Below, piece by piece: positions 5,130-9,380 of a DNA stretch of 9,380 nt. Position 1 is the stretch's first letter. Each line of letters starts with the position of its first letter. The notes under the pieces were generated by a model. It was not told the DNA's origin. It did not search any database and saw only the letters and a program-made list of their open reading frames with translations. The stretch is from Thermoplasmatota archaeon. Its GTDB lineage: Archaea > Thermoplasmatota > Thermoplasmata > Thermoplasmatales > Thermoplasmataceae. The translations under genes and the position numbers were made by a program. Location of the stretch: contig JAMCUD010000057.1 in assembly GCA_023379355.1 (NCBI GenBank), forward strand, positions 409 through 9,788, written 5' to 3'.

Positions 5130-8100
5130 ATCATCACCCTGTATTCACTCAGTTCCATGCATCCATAACCCACATTTTTCATAAGGGAGGTTATCAGAAG
5201 ATCAGCCAGCCTGACATTGGTTAAAACCGGCAACCCTTTCCTTATGGCCTGCCTTCTGATTTCAAATCCGTCTCTTACAGCTCCGGAAAGCATTGTTGGG
5301 GTGTTGATGATCATATCAACCTCATGGTTGATAATTATGTCCACAACACTGGGTTTTCTCACATCATCCACCCTGTATACTACAGTGCTCTCAATTCCCT
5401 TTTCAGAAAGCATCCTGTGCGTCCCGGGTGTTGCGAATAGTTTCCCTCCTGCTGCTGATATGTTCCGGGCAATGCCAAGTGCAGCCTCCTTGTCAGAATC
5501 ATTGACTGTTATGAGGGCACTGGATATTTTTTCAATATCCAGTTTTGCAACCTTCATGGATTTCTTTATTGCCTCTTCCATGGACTTTCCTATGCCTATG
5601 CCTTCTCCTGTGGATTTCATTTCAGGTCCTAGCACAGTATCAAGATCAGAGAATTTGCTGAATGGAAATATGGGCACCTTTACAAAATAAGCCTTCACCC
5701 TGGGTTCATCATGTTCAATGAAACCGGTAAGCATTGCATTCACTGCGTCACCCACCAGATCTTTTCCAGTTGCCCTGGATACAAAGGGGACAGACCTGCT
5801 TGATCTTGCGTTGAGCTCTATGACATATACTTCATCATCCTTGACTGCGATCTGGAGGTTTGAAAGGCCGTTCAGACTGAAATCCTGGGTCAACCTGTCC
5901 ACAATTTCAATTATTTTCTGTCTTATCTGTTCTTGAACAGTATCTGGGCCAAGGACCATCGTTGCATCTCCGGAATGAGTTCCAGCTTCCTCTATATGCA
6001 CGGAGATTCCATAAATCAGGCTTTTCTTTCCATTGGAGATGAAATCCACATCCATCTCAGTGGCCCCATCCAGATAACGGCTGATGAGCACGGGAAAACC
6101 TGGTCTTTCCCTGAATACTGACTGTACCCTCTCAGAGACCTCCGATGGATCATAGACAATATCCATGGACCTTCCCCCTATGATGAAACTGGATCTTACT
6201 ATGACCGGAAGTCCAATGGCTGGAAGTTTTTCATACAATTCGTCCAGGTTTCTCACAGTCACGAATCCCGGCTGTCTGATGCCCATTTTTTCCAGTCTTG
6301 AGGAAAATTCAGTTCTCTCCTCTATCCTCACGATCTGGGAAGGTTTTGTCCCAAGGAACAATTTCTCACCAAAAATGTCCGCAAGGTCCAGGGAGATGTT
6401 CTGTCCAGTCTGACCGGAAAACTGAATCATGATCCCATCCGGTTTTTCCAGGTTTATTATGTTTGAGATATGTTCCAGTGTGAGAGGCTCAAAATAGAGC
6501 TTGTCAGATATGTCAAAATCAGTTGAAACAGTTTCCGGATTGCAGTTAACCATTATTGTGTAATAACCAGATTTGCGGAGGTACTGAATTGCCTTGACTG
6601 CACCATAGTCGAATTCCAGTCCCTGTGATATACGATTTGGGCCGGAACCCAGCACCATGATCTTCTTTTTCTCTGTTTGAAAGTGAGATGATTCATCCTC
6701 CTCAAAGTAGGTTGAATACAGGTATGGAATCTTCACCTCGAATTCTCCGGAACATGTGTCTATGGCCCTGAAGCAGGGGGTTATGCTTTTTTCAATGCGG
6801 TATTTTATGAGATCCTTCTCGCTTATTCTGGATATTGATGATAATAGTGAATCCGGAATCCCAAGCATCTTGCATTCACGGATGTTTTCCGGAATATCTC
6901 CAATCCCCACATTTTTCAGTGCGGAAACAATGTTCGCAATCTTCTTTATGAAATACTGTTCATAACCTGTCATTCTGCTTATTCTCTCTACTTCATAATT
7001 CCTGAAAATAGCCTCAAAAACAGCATAAATTTTCAGATCGGATGGTTTCGTTAGCAATTTATCCAGTTCATTTGCATCAAGGTATATCCTCAACTTCCTT
7101 GACTCAGGGTTATCAAGGGATGCAATGGCTTTCATGAGCGCCTCTTCAAATGTTCTTCCAATGCCCATGACTTCTCCTATGGATTTCATCTGCACACCCA
7201 GTGTCCTGTCAACAGAGAATTTGTCGAAGGGCCACCGTGGTATTTTCACTGTGACGTAATCCAGGGATGGTTCAAATGCAGCATAGGTCGTTTTGGTGAT
7301 GGGGTTGAGTATCTCTGTGAGGTTGTAACCAAGTGCTATCTTTGTTGAGATCCTGGCTATGGGGTACCCGCTTGCCTTTGATGCCAGTGCCGAAGACCTT
7401 GATGTTCTTGGATTGACCTCAACAACGTAGTACCTTCCTGAGGCGCTGTCAAGTGCAAACTGTATGTTGCATGCCCCTCTGATACCTATTCTACCAATGA
7501 TCCTCAGTGCAGCATCCCTGAGCATGTGATATTCAATGTCACTGAGGGTCTGGGATGGAGTTACAACTATGCTCTCTCCAGTGTGCACCCCCATTGGATC
7601 AAGGTTCTCCATGTTGCAGATAATTATGCAGTTTCCCACATTATCTCTTATTATCTCATATTCAATCTCTTTCAGTCCGGCTATTGATTCCTCCACGTCA
7701 ATCTCGTCCTGTTCAGTCTCGGTGAAAAGCCGTCTGCAGAAATTCAATAATTCATCCTTGGAATTGAAGATTGAACCGCTTGTGCCGCCAAGCGAAAAGG
7801 AAGTTCTGACAATAACCGCCCTGTCTGGAATAGAATCAAGGTCCCTGAGGTATGAGGTTCTCCTTATGGTCCAGGACATGGCCACAGGTTCACCCATGTC
7901 AAGCATGAGGTTGTGGAATAACTCTCTGTTCTCGGCGAGCATTATGCTTTCAAGTGGAGTTCCTATGATCCTCAACTTTTCATTCAGTATTCCAGATTTG
8001 CCAATTGAAACCGCCAGATTCAGGGCTGTCTGACCCCCCATGGTGGGAAGTATTGAATCTATATTTTCCCTTGAAATAATCTCCTTGATCGTTTCAACAT

Positions 8101-8308
8101 CCATTGGTTCCATATATATGCGGTCTGCCATGCTGTAATCGGTCTGTATGGTTGCCGGGTTTGAATTAAGAAGAACAACATGAGCACCATCCTCTTTAAG
8201 AGAAAGGCAGGCCTGTGACCCTGCATAGTCAAATTCAGCCGCTTGTCCTATAACCACCGGCCCGGATCCAATCACCAGTACTCTCTTTATGCTCCTATCT
8301 CTTGGCAT
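5126..8308 (-). CDS. carB: Carbamoyl-phosphate synthetase large subunit
   Basis: Synthesises carbamoyl phosphate from bicarbonate, two ATP and ammonia channelled from CarA, for pyrimidine and arginine synthesis. From ATG 8308 the product has 1060 residues, a normal length. The two homologous halves are both complete. The first starts RVLVIGSGPVVIGQAAEFDY (9-28), with ATP-grasp segments VRTSFSLGGTSG (167-178), DPMGVHTGES (237-246) and EVNPRTSRSSALASKASGYP (297-316). A linker domain follows, including RAIDTCSGEFE (514-524). The second half starts IMVLGSGPNRISQGLEFDYG (550-569), with VRSSFIIGG (704-712), HIEEAGTHSGD (771-781) and ELNARSSRSVPFVSRATG (831-848). The C-terminal MGS-like regulatory domain spans about 925-1060. 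The frame stays open upstream to 8410, but family alignment (MPRDRSIKRVLVIGSGP) and a GGAGGTG site 4 nt before it fix ATG 8308. It overlaps carA by 14 nt and nth by 4 nt. All metal- and ATP-binding motifs look intact. Confidence 0.98.
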   Translation of the reverse strand: MPRDRSIKRVLVIGSGPVVIGQAAEFDYAGSQACLSLKEDGAHVVLLNSNPATIQTDYSMADRIYMEPMDVETIKEIISRENIDSILPTMGGQTALNLAVSIGKSGILNEKLRIIGTPLESIMLAENRELFHNLMLDMGEPVAMSWTIRRTSYLRDLDSIPDRAVIVRTSFSLGGTSGSIFNSKDELLNFCRRLFTETEQDEIDVEESIAGLKEIEYEIIRDNVGNCIIICNMENLDPMGVHTGESIVVTPSQTLSDIEYHMLRDAALRIIGRIGIRGACNIQFALDSASGRYYVVEVNPRTSRSSALASKASGYPIARISTKIALGYNLTEILNPITKTTYAAFEPSLDYVTVKIPRWPFDKFSVDRTLGVQMKSIGEVMGIGRTFEEALMKAIASLDNPESRKLRIYLDANELDKLLTKPSDLKIYAVFEAIFRNYEVERISRMTGYEQYFIKKIANIVSALKNVGIGDIPENIRECKMLGIPDSLLSSISRISEKDLIKYRIEKSITPCFRAIDTCSGEFEVKIPYLYSTYFEEDESSHFQTEKKKIMVLGSGPNRISQGLEFDYGAVKAIQYLRKSGYYTIMVNCNPETVSTDFDISDKLYFEPLTLEHISNIINLEKPDGIMIQFSGQTGQNISLDLADIFGEKLFLGTKPSQIVRIEERTEFSSRLEKMGIRQPGFVTVRNLDELYEKLPAIGLPVIVRSSFIIGGRSMDIVYDPSEVSERVQSVFRERPGFPVLISRYLDGATEMDVDFISNGKKSLIYGISVHIEEAGTHSGDATMVLGPDTVQEQIRQKIIEIVDRLTQDFSLNGLSNLQIAVKDDEVYVIELNARSSRSVPFVSRATGKDLVGDAVNAMLTGFIEHDEPRVKAYFVKVPIFPFSKFSDLDTVLGPEMKSTGEGIGIGKSMEEAIKKSMKVAKLDIEKISSALITVNDSDKEAALGIARNISAAGGKLFATPGTHRMLSEKGIESTVVYRVDDVRKPSVVDIIINHEVDMIINTPTMLSGAVRDGFEIRRQAIRKGLPVLTNVRLADLLITSLMKNVGYGCMELSEYRVMI
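5133..5138 (-). promoter_or_regulatory. Shine-Dalgarno site for nth inside the carB 3' end
   Basis: Minus strand GGTGAT, complementary to the conserved 3' end of 16S rRNA, lies 3 nt before the TTG start (GGTG is 5 nt before it). It supports the rare TTG start and translational coupling to carB. Confidence 0.6.
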
Positions 8309-9356
8309 TATGCACCTCCAGGTCTTTTTTAAATCTGGTGAAAAACCATCTGGCATCGTGTGGGCCGGGAGAGGCTTCCGGGTGGTACTGGATTGAAACC
8401 GCCATGCCACTGTCTGTCTCCATCATCTCAGGAGTCCTGTCGTTTATATCCCACTGTGAAACTTTCAGACCTGTTTTTTCAAGGCTTTTTCCATCCACTG
8501 CAAAACCATGGTTATGCGAGGTAATCCATACATGTGTGCCGTCTGTTACGGCATGGTTGGATCCTCTGTGCCCGAAAGGCATCTTGAAAGTTTTACCACC
8601 CAGTGCAAGAGCCAGGATCTGATGCCCCAGGCATACCCCGTAAATTGGAATTTTACCATAGCTTTCCCTTACAAAATTTCTTGTTTTTTCAAGGGAAACA
8701 TGATCTGGATCTCCTGGTCCGTTCGATATGAATATTGCATCATATTTCCCGATTTCGGAAGAAAAATCATGGTCATAGGGAACAACTTTAAGGTTTCCAA
8801 GACGTCCTATTTCCTCAAGTAGGCTCCTCTTTGTCCCCACATCAATGAACAGTATATCATGTTCTTTTCCGGAATCCAAGCTGAAAGCTTTTTCAACTGA
8901 AACCTCACCCACAAGATTTCTATCCATTGGATCAGGCCATTCCAGATCCTCAGATAAACTGCCCGTGATCCAGCCCTTCATGGCACCGCGTTCCCTTATT
9001 CTTCTCACAAGGCTCCTTGTATCAACGCCGTCAAGGAAGGGAATCCTTTTTTCAGAGAGGTAACTGTAAAATTCTTCCCTCATTTCCCTGGATGGAAGGA
9101 TTGTGTGTATATCTCTGGCTATTATTCCAGCCACCTGTATCCTGTCAGATTCCATTCTTCCAAGTTCCCTGGGGTAATTTCCAATTGTTGGAGATGCAAA
9201 CACCAGTATCTGACCCCTGTATGATGGATCAGTTATGGATTCCATATAACCCGTCATGGATGTTGTGAAAACTACCTCACCAAAGGCATCATGGAAATCT
9301 GACTGGGTTTCCCCGGTTATTATGGTTCCATCTTCAAGCAACAGGTACCCTTTCAT
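8295..9356 (-). CDS. carA: Carbamoyl-phosphate synthetase small subunit (glutaminase)
   Basis: Hydrolyses glutamine and passes ammonia to CarB. Counted from ATG 9356 it has 353 residues. The N-terminal CarA-specific domain (about 1-150) opens MKGYLLLEDGTIITG and includes GEVVFTTSMTGYMESITDPS (26-45) and SPTIGN (55-60). The class I glutamine amidotransferase domain (about 167-346) has SNGPGDP at 211-217, GVCLGHQ at 240-246 with nucleophile C242, SHNHGFAVD at 280-288, and YHPE at 324-327 with catalytic H325 and E327. ATG 9356 is preferred because the first residues then match the family start. GTG 9368 in the same frame would add four residues (MGFE) and cannot be excluded. Upstream of ATG 9356 only a weak GGGG is present. 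An open frame from the window edge ends in a TGA overlapping this ATG as ATGA, so another operon gene may precede it. Both catalytic domains are complete. Confidence 0.96.
   Translation of the reverse strand: MKGYLLLEDGTIITGETQSDFHDAFGEVVFTTSMTGYMESITDPSYRGQILVFASPTIGNYPRELGRMESDRIQVAGIIARDIHTILPSREMREEFYSYLSEKRIPFLDGVDTRSLVRRIRERGAMKGWITGSLSEDLEWPDPMDRNLVGEVSVEKAFSLDSGKEHDILFIDVGTKRSLLEEIGRLGNLKVVPYDHDFSSEIGKYDAIFISNGPGDPDHVSLEKTRNFVRESYGKIPIYGVCLGHQILALALGGKTFKMPFGHRGSNHAVTDGTHVWITSHNHGFAVDGKSLEKTGLKVSQWDINDRTPEMMETDSGMAVSIQYHPEASPGPHDARWFFTRFKKDLEVHNAKR
8313..8319 (-). promoter_or_regulatory. Shine-Dalgarno site for carB inside the carA 3' end
   Basis: Minus strand GGAGGTG, a near-perfect anti-16S match, sits 4 nt before ATG 8308. 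It decides the carB start over the open frame extending to 8410 and shows the two subunits are translated in a coupled way. Confidence 0.8.
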
Positions 9357-9380
9357 TTCAAACCCCACTGCAGATCCATG

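Noticed and set aside
8309..8410. N-terminal extension of the carB frame by 34 codons
   Set aside because: It lies entirely within carA in another frame, does not resemble CarB, and the GGAGGTG site together with the family-like start point to ATG 8308.

Overview
The window looks like an ordinary housekeeping stretch of an archaeal chromosome, most likely from the Thermoplasmatales or a close euryarchaeal relative. The reasons are an archaeal transcription factor S, an archaeal-type SRP54, two geranylgeranyl-reductase-family flavoproteins (archaeal membrane lipids or prenyl quinones), TATA-like boxes about 25-35 bp ahead of start codons with no Shine-Dalgarno site on first genes, and strong Shine-Dalgarno sites only inside an operon. 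The lineage is inferred from protein character and was not tested by a search. I saw no mobile element, CRISPR array, tRNA or rRNA.

Layout, left to right. Bases 1-257 hold the 3' part of tfs (+). A 127-bp gap with a TATA box leads to srp54 (+), whose natural start is ATG 385. An exact 32-bp tandem duplication (437-468 and 469-500) breaks its frame near codon 28, so the intact frame now opens only at GTG 507. srp54 ends at 1787 and abuts, stop to stop, a 368-residue geranylgeranyl-reductase-family gene on the minus strand (1788-2894). A 143-bp divergent promoter region (2895-3037) separates that gene from a second, 481-residue family member (3038-4483, +) that resembles the Sulfolobus-type enzyme. 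Four bases further on, and convergent with it, begins a minus-strand operon read right to left: carA (353 residues from ATG 9356), carB (1060 residues from ATG 8308) and nth (213 residues from TTG 5129). carA/carB overlap by 14 nt and carB/nth by 4 nt, each with a good internal Shine-Dalgarno site.

How the genes work together. CarA and CarB form glutamine-dependent carbamoyl-phosphate synthetase, feeding pyrimidine and arginine synthesis. Nth, a DNA glycosylase/AP lyase for oxidised pyrimidines, is translationally coupled behind them. The two flavoproteins probably saturate isoprenoid chains on different substrates. SRP54 is the GTPase of the signal recognition particle, and TFS rescues backtracked RNA polymerase. 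The observation most worth checking is the frame-breaking duplication in srp54, which is either an assembly artefact or a real and surprising change in a gene expected to be essential. I found no convincing novel multi-gene system.
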